Origin: Penicillium oxalicum
Taxonomy: Eukaryota > Ascomycota > Eurotiomycetes > Eurotiales > Aspergillaceae
Direction of reading: 5' to 3'
Assembly: GCF_001723175.1 (NCBI RefSeq)
Contig: NC_064650.1
Location: forward strand, 868,001 to 932,000
Length of the DNA: 64,000 nucleotides
Shown piece by piece: positions 1 to 11,126 of this stretch. The notes beneath the pieces were generated by a model. That model had not been told where the DNA came from and ran no database searches. It worked only from the letters and a program-made list of their open reading frames with translations. How positions within the stretch are numbered: position 1 is the first letter of the stretch; the number at the start of each line of letters is the position of its first letter. The position numbers and the translations under genes are program-made.

Positions 1-299
1 AGTGGCCATTGATGCTAACCCTAATTTAAAAATACTCATGCTGGGCATTGTTGCCTAAAGATCACGCACAACACACACAATTATTGTCTCTGTTGGGTTT
101 GTTGATGGTGATTGCTGTAGTCGGTGAGCTATCTTCGATGTAGTCTCAATCATGTACATCTGCCCAGTGATGGGTCGAACCACACACACACACACACACA
201 CACACAATTCTATTGATCAGGTTCAATTCAAGACCCCGCCACCAATTTCGGGGAAAGGGTTGGACAGTCCTTGTGTATGTGTTCTCCCAATCTCCTCTG
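1..299. other. Left-edge non-coding stretch with CA microsatellite
   Basis: This is the region downstream of the P47-like gene, which ends at 300 on the minus strand. I see no convincing coding sequence. It contains a pure (CA)13 run at about 181-206. The open frames across it are translations of that repeat. Confidence 0.6.
181..206. repeat. (CA)n microsatellite
   Basis: Thirteen uninterrupted CA dinucleotides lie just beyond the stop codon of the minus-strand gene that ends at 300, so the run probably sits in its 3' untranslated region. Confidence 0.9.
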
Positions 300-2587
300 C
301 TAAGTCTTGTTGGTGGTAGGGAGTTTCCACGACTCAAATGACAGCGTCTTGCCCTCTCGGAGAGCAATCTCACTCTCAGTTGACAGGTCATAGTTGACCA
401 CTGTGGCCACATGCCCCTCATCAAACGTTCCAAGACCCTTGAACATAAACACATCGCCCGCAGGTAGGATAATGGAAGTTTGGAGCCCCTTTACGAGATC
501 GGTCATCGCATTGGCCGAGGTGGCGGCCAGGTCTTGAACCACCTTTTCGGGCATACTCAACATGTCACGAAGCTCGTCATTCCACAACCCTGTAAAATCC
601 CAAAAGGCGACCCAGCCGCCTGTACTTTGGGTGCGCCAGGTACCGGGCTGGCCATCCTGATCGGGAGCTCGGTCATGTGCCTTGATCTTGCCGTCTCCAT
701 CAAGATGATCTGCACATTGATCGAAAACGGTAAAACTACCTCGGTTGATGTTGTCGGTGCCAAGCGAGAAGCGATATTGGAGATTGGTCCAGGACTGAGT
801 GACGTGAATCTCCTCCCAGTCGTTGTCATCTGTGTATCATACACCTTAGTCACCATGCGCCATGTGGGACGGGAAGGGAGGGGGAGTCGAATGGAAGACT
901 TACCGTCAATATTGGGTTTACGGAGCCACATCCAACTTGCCCGCTTGCGGTACCCGCATAGCTTTAGCCAGACCCGAGAAACAACCTGGAAGTCAATCCT
1001 TCGCTTTTCGTTTTCGGTGGCATTAGTGTCCCGATTCTTGTAGCTGACTTCCACGGAGGTTTTCACTGCATCTCAAAGTGAGCTAAGAAGTCATGAAAAA
1101 GCTGGATCGCGGAGTCTCACATTCAACTCTCATTAATTCCAGAGGATCCCCGCACAGTGCATCGACTGATGTGACAATCATTCGCGTTTTGATCTCCGTG
1201 TCCCATTTGTACGTCGTGTCCCGGGAGATATTGCGGTTGGTCTTGTTCACGACCCAGTCATGGGGAGCAAAGCCATAAGGCGAAAATTGATAGGCGTCAA
1301 AATGATCATAGACTCCTGACTCAATTCGCTTGAAGATGGTAGAAGGCTCATTGTAGAAGCGGGGAGCAATGTAACTGCCAATCCAATGATTCATGAAAAT
1401 ATCCTGTGAGATGGCGAGAATCCCATCGGCGGATCCAGGGGTAGCCTTGATCTTCATCTTTCCGAAAAGATTGGGATCAAACCTCCCGGGAGTGTCCACA
1501 TTGTCATTGAATTGTCTTCCCGCGTCGGGCTCGACAAAAGTCGGGGGCTTCTGGTCCCGCTGCGTCAAAAGACAGAAGTTGAGTGTCCCCTTGGTCATCG
1601 ACGACGGGTCTGCCTTGGAGAGTGTGCAACGAAAATCAGATGGAGTGAAGTATCGAAAGGTCTGGCCGGTCCCTGACGCGGCCGCAGGATTGTACTGTGC
1701 CGGAGAGGGATTTTTCTGGGAGATTGTGTAGCCCAGAACGAAGGGATTGTGGGGTGTGGAAACTCCGTCCACTGTGACCTTCTGCTCACTACCAAACTGA
1801 CGGTTGAGCAGATTGATGATCTCTTCTACCATGTTGAGGCCGGTGTGGGCATCCTCTGGCGAGGCATTTGGATTAACGAGACGGAAGGTACTGGCAATCT
1901 GGGCACTCGAAAATGCACAGAAGATAGTGGACACGCGGAAAACACTCGAATCCACGTAATCTTGGAGCTTTTCCTTGGTTTTACCGCCCACGGCCACCGG
2001 GCTTTCGCTCGATTCTGAGGCCTGGATGATACCTGGCTGGGTCAGTATTGGAGGGTCTGGACACGCCTGAGGTGGAGGAGTCTCTGCCTACTATTCATAA
2101 CGTCCTTCATTTCTTTTTTGGTGACCACTGCTTCCCATGACATCTCCCACTCATTGATGATTTTCTCCGCATTGATGTAGATAGTGTTTCCATTTTCATC
2201 AATATCATCGGCAATTTGATAGCGGATGACACTGTCTTCCAAGACTCCGGCCGCCAGGTCTTTGGCACTGACCTCTCCCGGAAGAGCTCTTCGGAACTTG
2301 TAGGTCACTCGAGCGATGCCCGAGCTGGACTGGGTATCGCCCTGGAAATCAATTTTGGGGCAGTAAACAAAAGCATCCAGCCCCTTCCGAGACACTTTGC
2401 GCTCTTGTTTCTTGGTGACGACCACACTGTGCAAGTGGAACTCATGATCAATCAGATACTTGGGCCCGCCCGGAACTGGCGCCTCCACCTCGGTGTCGTA
2501 TAGCTTTTCCAGCTGGACGTTGACGGCCTCTTGAGATATGGCCAAAGCAAGGTCAAACCCCCCAAGGGTTCCTGCGTCAATTCCCAT
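300..2587 (-). CDS. P47-like (TULIP-superfamily) protein, 699 aa
   Basis: Exons complement(300..829, 904..1065, 1121..2032, 2092..2587). The three introns (74, 55 and 59 nt) have GT..AG borders and keep the frame throughout, giving 699 residues. The start ATG at 2587 is followed by GIDAGTLGGFDLALAISQE, which resembles the opening of bacterial P47/OrfX-type TULIP proteins (a 'W/F-D-x-x-x-A-I-S' motif followed by 'N-x-x-L'). The rest is mixed beta-rich sequence with no signal peptide or membrane helix. TULIP proteins bind lipids or other hydrophobic ligands. Bacterial P47 proteins sit in toxin-associated loci, but nothing here shows toxicity. It diverges from the 1257-residue gene at 3744, which suggests shared control. 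The gene model is strong; the family assignment is by eye and moderate. Confidence 0.6.
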
Positions 2588-2702
2588 GGTGGTTGAGAGA
2601 TGAAGTAGACACTTGGTCCTGACGAGGAAGATTTACAAGAGAACAATCTCAAGGGGGGGTCCCACATCATATACTGGGTCGAAGTGTGCCTGTCCGTCGC
2701 AA

Positions 2703-3444
2703 CTAGCACCTTCGGCAAATACTCTTCAGCTCCTGTTGTCCACGATGGGGTTGGAGCTGAATCTTCTCGTCTCGCTCGGGCTCTCCGTATGCCTCATCCA
2801 AGCTGAACAAAGTCTTACGAGCAGTCGCGGGTCGGTAAATTTGACCGATTGAGCTGCAGCGGTCTCCAAACGACACGCCTTCTCGACAATGGAGGTACCC
2901 AGCTTCTCCCTCTTAGCGGCATCATTGATGCCAATGAGAAAGCGAGCTATCGACCTTCACCAAATGCAGCATGATGATTCGGAGTAGATACACTAGAACT
3001 CCTGCCTCTTTCGCTCGAGTAAGCCGATGCGATGTGGTTCGCGCCACAAGTGTGCTTGCACCGCAGACGTCTCTCTACATCTGGGCATCTGGAGCCGAAG
3101 AGATCGTCTCGTGACTTAGTCAGGCCAATCGTTGGTGCTGCAGCCGTGGTGGCTTTTTCTGCGTTCCACCCGCCATCTGCATGGGTGGAGCTGAAACGTG
3201 GAGACCAGGTTGCCCTGGTCAAAATGACCGAGCCACAATAAGTCTCAACCAGGTCATCCAAAGCGAGCTTGGTGTCGTTTCCTGCCCGAGATAAGCTATA
3301 TTCCCTTGGCGGAAGAAACGTTCGTCGGCCGAAGCTGGTCGGATTGAAAGGCGAGACCGCTGCAGAGGAGCGCGTAAGGTTGGGACCACGCGGGATCCCC
3401 ACTCGTGACAAGCCTCGGAACGGAGCCACCACAGTTTTGGACAT
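2703..3444 (-). CDS. Possible small gene between the divergent pair (230 aa)
   Basis: Candidate model complement(2703..2911, 2961..3444). The ATG at 3444 starts MSKTVVAPFRGLSRV. A 49-nt intron (GTGAAG..TAAG) in phase 1 joins to an exon ending in QQELKSICRRC and a stop. The second exon reads very protein-like (IYRPATARKTLFSLDEAYGE), while the first is Arg/Ser/Thr-rich and less convincing. I recognise no domain. It lies 116 nt upstream of the P47-like start on the same strand, so it could instead be an upstream transcript segment or a decayed fragment. A further open stretch in another frame (2600-2720, minus) adds to the suspicion of decay. Confidence 0.35.
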
Positions 3445-3743
3445 GGTCTCAGTCTCAGCTGGGGATCAGACGGCTTCAATCATGTCTCCCGTCTCGGTTC
3501 CCGCAATGAAACCCATTATCTGCGGCTGCGATCTATACGCTTCCAGGCCATGGAGTATTTGACAATACGACCGACCAATGGAGACGACTGCCGCCCCTGG
3601 TCCTGCCAGAGTCTGCGCTGCGCCGTCCCCGCTGAGGTTCTACATGCAGTATATAACTGTAGCCGACTCGACCGGTCTTGCGGGCACATGGCGGGCTGAT
3701 ACTCCCACTTGTTGAAGGCTCTTTGCGTGACTTCAAGGCCAAC

Positions 3744-6700
3744 ATGACGGGCTCGAAAGTCCTTCTCACCACGACATCGCGTACCCGAACCGATGTCCCT
3801 TTTGTGGAGGTGGTAGACGGAAGCAATGGAGAACCAGAATTCCAGAAATCGGTGGACCGCAAGATCGTCATCGAATCGGTGTCCGAAATGATGGACTATG
3901 ACTTTCCCGGAAGCAAATTCACCAGCAATGGCTCAATCAAGCTCATCCATGACTCGGTTGGACAACCTTTGATCTTCTCGATTGGAACGGACCAGGTAAG
4001 GATGGGACCACCCTAGATGGACGCGATACGAGTGCTGATATTGCCCGGAAAGCACCTGTACATGATGGGGTATATAAACGGAATGTCGCATGGTTGGCAA
4101 TCCTTTGATATCACTCCTAACCCAGACTGCGAGGTTAGCACATACGATGTTGGCCGAGATGGCAATCGCATTTTCATCGTTGTTGCGAGCAGGTCTACTA
4201 GCACGGTCATTCAACATGCAACCATTCCCCTCTCGGCTCTTTCTGGAGGCAAGGACACTTTCGAGTCGAACCCATTCAGTGGTAAGCATATTAAGTCGCA
4301 CTGCCAAGTCAGTTGCTAACAATTTTCTAGATGTTTCCTGGGTCTCAGTCGAAAAAAACATTGCTCAATTCAAGGTCTCGACTCTCGCATGTTCTCCCTC
4401 CAAAAACGGCTCCTATGAGACAGCTTTTCAACTTGTTGCTACGGTCGAGGCCACCAAAGACACCGAAGCTGCACCGTATACGTTTGCTTCAGGGGCCCCT
4501 TCTTGGACGCTTGTTGCCATGCCCACGTCGGCTGAGGTGATACGGGCGTGTGTGTCCGCTAGATTTCCAGCGCCCCTTGGCCCTGGCCGAATACTTCTTG
4601 TAGAATCGGAGGGTAGTGATCGCGCCATAAGTTGCCTTTTTCAAGGTGACGGGGTGGCCAAACAACTCTTCCTGACTGGTGCTGGCAGACCGATCAGTGT
4701 GAGCCCGAACGAGAACTACCGAGGGTAAGGTGCATTTCTCACGCTCTCTCGGCCTAAGCTGACGCTTTTTAGATACACTGATATTTTCGCGGCAACTGAT
4801 AACGGGATCTGCTTCTTTGATCACACTCGGCTGGGCCGCACACCGAAGATCCTTGGGTCTGGGATTGGCTTCAAAGAAGTCGTCAGCTCAGAATCAATCG
4901 GTCCCGAAGAAGACACCGCTCACATTCAAGTGGTCGCTATCTCGTCTCACAACGAACTGTTCTTCTTCCAAGGATCTCGCAGTACGACAAGTAAAACCGA
5001 GGTATCCTGGACCGAGTCAAACGTACCCATTCGAACCGGAGTCATGCACGTCGCCTGTCATTACAATCGGTTATCGGGGGCATGTGAATTGGTCTACGCC
5101 TCAAGTAGCCACGATGAGATCAGGCATTTATCTCGTGATCCCCGCTCATCCATGTGGTGTGAGAACGTTCTCTCGGTCACCTCAGCTGGTGACGGGAAAC
5201 AACCAAAGACGACCAAACGACCCGCTTCCATCTCAACCGTCACTCTCCATGACGGTGACGGGGACCCAGTGCCTTTTGAATTTGAGGCTTACCTGTCTGC
5301 AGAGCCAGCATTGGCTCTGATCAATGGCGCCGCCTATAATCTCGATGGTCGGCCGCAAAAGGTTCCCACTAACGAGCTGGGCCAGCTCAAGATCGTGCTC
5401 CCACTTCAACATGGCATTTATGCGACCGATATTAAGATTAGTGCTGAGTCACCCCACGAACAAGTTCGGACGCACCACGTTCAATCATGCAGTCGCGCTC
5501 TGCAGACATTCAATTCTATCAAGGAATCGAGCGATCTCAAAAATGCGGTCACAACGGATGGGCGCCCTCTCTTCGATGAATTCAAGAAGAAATCGCTTGC
5601 GGATGAATCTCTTAAATCAGCTGTCAGCGTCTTCAAGATGATCCCGAGCATATCGCAAAGTCAGGACACATTGATCCCTCTGAATGTGGAGGCAGAGGAT
5701 ATTATTTTGTGTTGGGAGAAAACGCCAGAGGGTAAATCTACCACGACCGAACACAGCTGGATCTCAGATGCTATGGATGTAGCAGGTGATTTCCTTGGAG
5801 ACGTTTTGGAATTTCTTAAGAAAGCCGTCAAAACGGTTGTCAAGCTGGCTATGAAGATTGCCGGTCCTGTCATCATGTTTATCATTCGGATTGGGGCCAG
5901 AGTCATTCGTTTTGCGCTCCGGACCATTGGTCAACTTCTCTCCTGTATTCCCGACATACTGGACGTACTTGGTGTGGACACCTCAGCCATGCGGGATTGG
6001 TTGACTTTTCATTACGTCAAAGTCGAAGAGACGCAAAAGGTCAGTGCTGAGGAAACATTGCCCACACTGCACATATATCAAGTTGCTGACACAGACACAG
6101 GAGCTCACATGGGCAATCAACAAGACTTTGGACCTCTCCGCGGAGTTTGTCCAAGTTCAGATCCCAATCTTGCTCAAGCTGGTGGACGAATTGGATCCCT
6201 TCCTTGAGACAATCATCTCCCGGCCGATTGGGCGTCAAGAAAAACCTCAATCCCGGCAATCGATTTTGACCAGAATTCTCAACAATCCAATTATCTCACG
6301 ATTGCTAGAGTTCAATCCGGTCAGTTGGATCCTTGAAGCTGTCACGGAAGAATTGGATATCCAAGTCCCCCGAACGAGCTTTGCGTTTCTCTCCAACGCC
6401 ATGGAAGCTATGGGTGATGTTTTTGATGAACTGGGACGACTTGTGCTTAACATTCTGGACCGACTTGGTTCGGGATTGATGTCAAATCCAACGGCCATTG
6501 GCAAAATTCTGATGGATTGCTTGCGGTCTTCAATCTGGACCATATATGATAGCTTCAAGAAGGTAGCCGGTACCGTCTTCAGCTCGGCATCTGAGCTGTT
6601 CATCGTGTTCAAAGACTTTTTGCAAGAAACCTGGGTGGTGCCAGGCTTGACTGATCTCTGGGAAGATTTGACTGGTTGCCCCTTCTCAGCCATCAACTTC

Positions 6701-7889
6701 ATCACCTACGTTAGCGCCCAGGTACTCGAGCTCTTCGGCCGCCATGGGACAGTAATGGAAAGCCTCCGAGTTTTTCGACAACTTCTCGAGGGCTGTGGAG
6801 ACTTCCAAAAGGCCGAGGTGCCGCAATTCAATGATCTCAAGCGAGACCAATCCATGACGGACTCAAGATCCCTCGAAGCTCCGTCGAAAAAAACCAAGCT
6901 TCAGACGAATTCGATAGTTACGTTGTGTCGGTCGCTCAATGCGAATAATACCACTCCGAACCTTTTGACTGCGACTACAGAAGCGAGAATGGTTTCGAAT
7001 CAGAAGCGACGTCTACTTTCAGCGGACGACGGGGAAGCCAGCAATGACAAGCCCGTTTCCACGTCCGAAGACACCGGTGTCAATGAAGAATCCAAGAAGG
7101 ACACGGACTCTGACGAGAAGGAGACCAAAACCCCCGACGCTGTTATTAAGGTACGGTCCAACATGAGTTCTTAGCACCATTAATCTCGCTGACAGGCATA
7201 GGCTATTGCGTGGATCCGGGCCTTGACATCAGGATTCCGTCTTGTCTGTGTTGTGCTGGAAGGACTCTCTAGCCGGACTCGAGCGCATCGAGTCGGCGAC
7301 GAAGGAGGGGCGGACGGCCATGCGGGCCAGCCAGCCGGGCCAGCAGATCCCCTAAGAACCTGGCAGCGGGTCTTCAGTATTTCTGCGCTTGTCGGGGCGA
7401 CTTTGGAATGGATCATTCGTAATTCGCTGTATACGGACTCAGCCAAAGAGGTCACAGCTGTCAGTTGAATCTTCCCTATACTTTGATGATGCTCTTTGAG
7501 GACTGACTTGCCCAGGGGAAATCTCGCACGGCGCATTGGGTGATCTTGCTGTTCTGCACTCTCATGTCTTGTCGAGGGAATGAGAGACTGGCGTCCACGT
7601 CGAATATTGTCTACGGACTGGGCAAATCCATCACTTCTTTCTGGCTGGAAGAGGGTGGAGCACGGATCGCCGAGATGACGGGAGGCATTCTGACGTGCGG
7701 TGCAGGGGCTGCATTCATGTGCGATAGTAAGGCGGCGAAGATCGTCGGCGGTGTCCTGACCGCAGGAGACTTGGGATGCTGCATCGCCGTTTTTATCAGC
7801 TCGGAGAGTAAGTACCGTGACTGTTCTCTTATCGAGTGTTGACTAACCATTGTACAGAGGATCTTAAAGAAGCCATTCACGGGCGGTAG
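3744..7889 (+). CDS. Large protein with beta-rich N-half and membrane-helix C-half, 1257 aa
   Basis: Exons 3744..3995, 4053..4281, 4331..4724, 4773..6039, 6101..7150, 7202..7459, 7516..7807, 7858..7889. All seven introns are 48-61 nt, GT..AG and in phase. The start is the first in-frame ATG (MTGSKVLLTTTSRTRT). Residues about 1-330 look like repeated beta-strands of a propeller or lectin kind (IFAATDNGICFFDH, YINGMSHGWQSFD). From about residue 600 there are cationic amphipathic and hydrophobic helices (IAGPVIMFIIRIGARVIRFA), followed by more helical blocks, an acidic disordered linker and a final Gly/Ala-rich hydrophobic hairpin. It has no signal peptide. I do not recognise the family. The shape (binding region plus membrane-active helices), with a divergent P47-like neighbour, suggests a membrane-interacting effector; this is inference. 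Exon 6 has a suspicious frame excursion at 7278-7352. Confidence 0.65.
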
Positions 7890-9062
7890 TGTAGGAGTGT
7901 CCTTTCATGGAATACAGGACAGCATAAGAGCTCCTTCCTACTTGACTTGGTCCATTCCGAATCACCTTTGCATTAGATCGTGGTTAGGCATCGGCCGAGT
8001 GAACGTAACTTTCACGGGGTTTTGATGGATGATATGTTCAACGACGTTGATCTTGTTAATATCCTCGAGGTACATAGACACCATAGGACTTTCACTTGAT
8101 GGCAAAGAGTCAGAGGCCTCGCGTACAGGGTTACTGCCAAGAGCATATATACTGAAAGGCAGCATACTGGACGTGGACCATTGGGTTGGACGAAAAGATC
8201 CTTCACTAACCGACATCAGCCAGGTCTGGTCCTAGCAATAGATGGAGAGGGTCGTCTCTTGCAAATAGGCCATGTCGACTGCGGGGCTCAGACGGTCTGG
8301 TGTGTGTCTAAGTTAGGAAGATCAGACCCCATGTCTGTCCCTCGGACCTCACAGCCAGGGAACATTTTCTACCCGATAGGGCTGCAAGGATCTTGTTGGA
8401 TGTACGTAACATTTCCCTCAAGTGTGAGCCGCGTAGCTCGGGCCCTTTACTGGCCTGTGCAAGGGCCTCCAGTCATTTACAGGGTACGCAGAGGACCAGG
8501 GCGCCATGTAAGAACGTGCTCAGATCTACTCGTCCTTGTGCCTCGGTCACTGATGCAGTGAGCGGCCAAAAATGGCCAAAGTCTGCGCCCCCGCAAAGTG
8601 GAAACGTTGAAAAACGTAATCTGAGGACATGTTTGTATAGGTCGGACCATCCATGGTCTCTTGGAAGCTGGAGCTGTCCGGTGCTCCATCCTGACCTGCT
8701 GCATGCCAACACAGACCGTTTGGAACCAGACCCCTGGCCCAGTTCAGCCCTGTGGCTTGCGACTCCAGCAGATCGTTGGGGGAATCACATTCATGTGACT
8801 TCGTTCAACGCGATTAGGGAAACGGTGGTCATCACGCGAGTCGACAGTTGAGAAATTCTTGATTGCGTGCCAACAGGGGTTGACTGCCAATGTACAAGAG
8901 TACATCCTGCGTGGTACATGGTACAGTGTACCATGTACCCATTATCCAACCCCCGGACCTACTGTAGTGCTACCACTGACATCAAATCCAGACCACAACC
9001 ACGTAAATGGATTACGACGCCAATCTACCTCATCGAACTCATCAAACTCCTGCACAATAGAC
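7890..9062. other. Intergenic, no gene seen
   Basis: About 1.2 kb between the 1257-residue gene and the small gene at 9063. Its open frames lack protein-like composition and splice support. The notable element is the inverted repeat at 8913-8939. Confidence 0.5.
8913..8939. repeat. Perfect 13-bp inverted repeat with 1-bp centre
   Basis: Arm GGTACATGGTACA, one base, then its exact reverse complement. It lies about 125 bp upstream of the small gene at 9063. Just before it is a second GTAC-type imperfect dyad (TGTACAAGAGTACA, 8891-8904). It could be an operator for a dimeric transcription factor or a hairpin. Confidence 0.7.
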
Positions 9063-9655
9063 ATGCACCATCATTGCCCAATTCCTTCGTGGGCACTACC
9101 TCCGACTGTGCGGGAGATCTTCCAGATCCTCGATCAGATAAGCGGAAGGAGTGGCCAGCCCTGTGGGACCCGACCGGACTCGATGGTTTTGTGGAACGAA
9201 ATTGGCGTTCCTGCCATTCACAATTACCAGATCATCCTGTCCGCACAGCTCGCGGTCAGACAAACTACACTGAAAGACCCTCAGGAATTCCAACTTGTGA
9301 GGGTTGCAAGGAGGAAAATATCAAGCTTTTCGTGTTACAGAAACTCGTCACCTACATGAATGGAGTCCCCGCAGACGCACCCTGTCTAGCCACTGCATCA
9401 ACCAAGATGCGGTGGCTGGCGCCGATCGTCACCTTCTCCATCAGTGAGTTGCATGCATCTCCCCTCTCATCCCACCCTCTGCATGTCCACCGGTAGACTG
9501 CTCAGATTTTCAGAGCAACTGGACCGCTGGCTTGTGAGTCATCTCAATCAAGGCCTGACTTCTTCAGAGACCACTCACAGCTTGGACGTGCCGGTGTTTC
9601 CATCGACCCTAATGCTGAGCCTCTCGTGCCTCAGGCGACCCGGGCGACGCAATGA
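9063..9655 (+). CDS. Small unrecognised protein, 153 aa
   Basis: Model 9063..9296, 9341..9443, 9497..9533, 9568..9655. The donors are GTGAGG, GTGAGT and GTGAGT with in-phase AG acceptors. The protein runs from MHHHCPIPSWALPPTVREIF through QLKLVTYMNGVPADAP to a C-terminus reading DHSQLGRAGVSIDPNAEPL before the stop. The composition is protein-like, but I recognise no domain; it has one N-glycosylation-type NCS and one NWT. The third intron is only 34 nt despite an ideal donor and branch site, so that junction is uncertain. If the next AG is used (47-nt intron), the frame runs into the ATP-grasp gene instead and would fuse the two. An upstream exon may be missing. Confidence 0.4.
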
Positions 9656-11126
9656 GACTTGTTCATCGTCCTCAGCATCCCCCGAAAACGGTGTCCAAGC
9701 CCCAGCATGTCAGGGTCGCCTGTCGGCCGCATTCTGGCCGTTGTGTCGTATCGGACTGTCAATCTCGTTCCTCTTGCTTGACAGTGTCGTTCTTGTTCTC
9801 GCTATCCTCTTCTCCCATCTTCGCGCAGCATTTGCCCGGAATCGAGCCACGCCGCGAAAGGTCCCATTAGACACCGTTTTGATTTCGGGTATTGGGACAA
9901 CTGCCGGGCTAGCGCTGGCTCGGAAATGGCACGCTCGTGGCTACCGTGTAGTCGGGGTGGATATCGTGGAGTGCCGTCTCCCCCTTCGACCAGGCGGTGG
10001 AATGTCAAACACCCTCGCTACGTTCTACCGCGTATCCAAAGACCGCTATGTTTCGCAGATGTTGGATCTCGTGCTGCGCGAACAGGTCGCCATTTGGATT
10101 CCCTGCGCCCCGCAATGCTCCCCGATAGAAGATGCCGCTCTGCGACAAATCGTGGAGAGTCGCACTGTCTGCAAATGCATCACTCTCGACCCGGGAATGA
10201 CTGCCACTTTCATCGACACCCAGTCCTTCCGCGAACACCTGGCGGGGAAAGGCCTACCGGTTCCTCAGCAACATCGAGTGCACTCTCGCGACTCGATTCA
10301 TAAGATTCTCAATCGGTCAGCCGGCAAATCGTACATGATGCACGAAGTCGGCCCACGCATGAAGGGGCCTGGGGTGATGTTGCCGAAGCGAACACTCAGC
10401 AGTACATACACCACCGTCAGCGAGCTTACCGTCTCAGAGGATACTCCATGGGTCATGAACCAGCGGGTTCGACTTGGTGTGTTTTGGGCCGATCTCTTGG
10501 TGATCCGTGGTCACATCCAGGCCTTTCATGTGCGGACCGAGGAAGCATCCTGGACATGCCGTGAGAGCGCCTCGCGTTTAGATCAGGCGCTCGTCACCTC
10601 GGTTCATCGTCTGATGCAGAGGGTGACTGTACAGGACGGCCAACGCATGACCGGACATCTTTCCGTCAGATTGTTAGTAGATGAGGAATTTGAGCCGGCG
10701 TCTGTCCGACACGCAATCTATATTTCTGATTGTGTGCTTGGCGCTCGGGCTGTCGACTATCTCTTCCGGCATACAGACCTACCTATTGCTGGCTATCTCG
10801 CTGCCTTGAACCGCGAGCTGGCATTCGATCCGTCAAAACCGCCGCTGTTGTTGGCGCTATCGTCACCTGCCCAGCCGTTGTCGTGGGACTTTTATGCTCG
10901 ATGCTCTTTTGGCCTTCTGACGCATGATCAACTGGAATGCCTTCAACATGGGATCAGTCCCTTTCTATTGTGGAAGAGTCCCCATTTTTCGCTTGGAGAT
11001 CCTCTCCCCTGGTGGTGGCATTTGCATGTCTACCAACCTATATGTGAGCTGCGAGTCTTGGCGAGGCAGTTTCGCCGTCATTTTGAAAGTCGCTTTTTGT
11101 CCTCGCGCCCGGCAGCTGCAGAGTGA
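9612..11126 (+). CDS. Membrane-anchored ATP-grasp ligase, about 504 aa
   Basis: Single open frame. The start at 9612 (MLSLSCLRRPGRR) is the last ATG before the transmembrane helix, and its first 44 nt overlap the preceding gene, so the true start could lie further 5'. Residues about 50-75 form one membrane helix (ISFLLLDSVVLVLAILF). A Rossmann-like pre-ATP-grasp segment follows (TVLISGIGTTAGLALARKW, then VVGVDIVECR), then the ligase body with YMMHEVGPRMKGPGVMLPK and TGHLSVRLLVDEEF. Fungal proteins of this layout (helix, 'vLItG..g..lalAraf', ATP-grasp) are carboxylate-amine/thiol-ligase-like enzymes of unknown substrate, often near metabolic gene clusters. The reaction expected from the family is ATP-dependent acyl-phosphate formation and ligation; the substrate cannot be told from sequence. 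Confidence 0.65.
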   Translation: MLSLSCLRRPGRRNETCSSSSASPENGVQAPACQGRLSAAFWPLCRIGLSISFLLLDSVVLVLAILFSHLRAAFARNRATPRKVPLDTVLISGIGTTAGLALARKWHARGYRVVGVDIVECRLPLRPGGGMSNTLATFYRVSKDRYVSQMLDLVLREQVAIWIPCAPQCSPIEDAALRQIVESRTVCKCITLDPGMTATFIDTQSFREHLAGKGLPVPQQHRVHSRDSIHKILNRSAGKSYMMHEVGPRMKGPGVMLPKRTLSSTYTTVSELTVSEDTPWVMNQRVRLGVFWADLLVIRGHIQAFHVRTEEASWTCRESASRLDQALVTSVHRLMQRVTVQDGQRMTGHLSVRLLVDEEFEPASVRHAIYISDCVLGARAVDYLFRHTDLPIAGYLAALNRELAFDPSKPPLLLALSSPAQPLSWDFYARCSFGLLTHDQLECLQHGISPFLLWKSPHFSLGDPLPWWWHLHVYQPICELRVLARQFRRHFESRFLSSRPAAAE

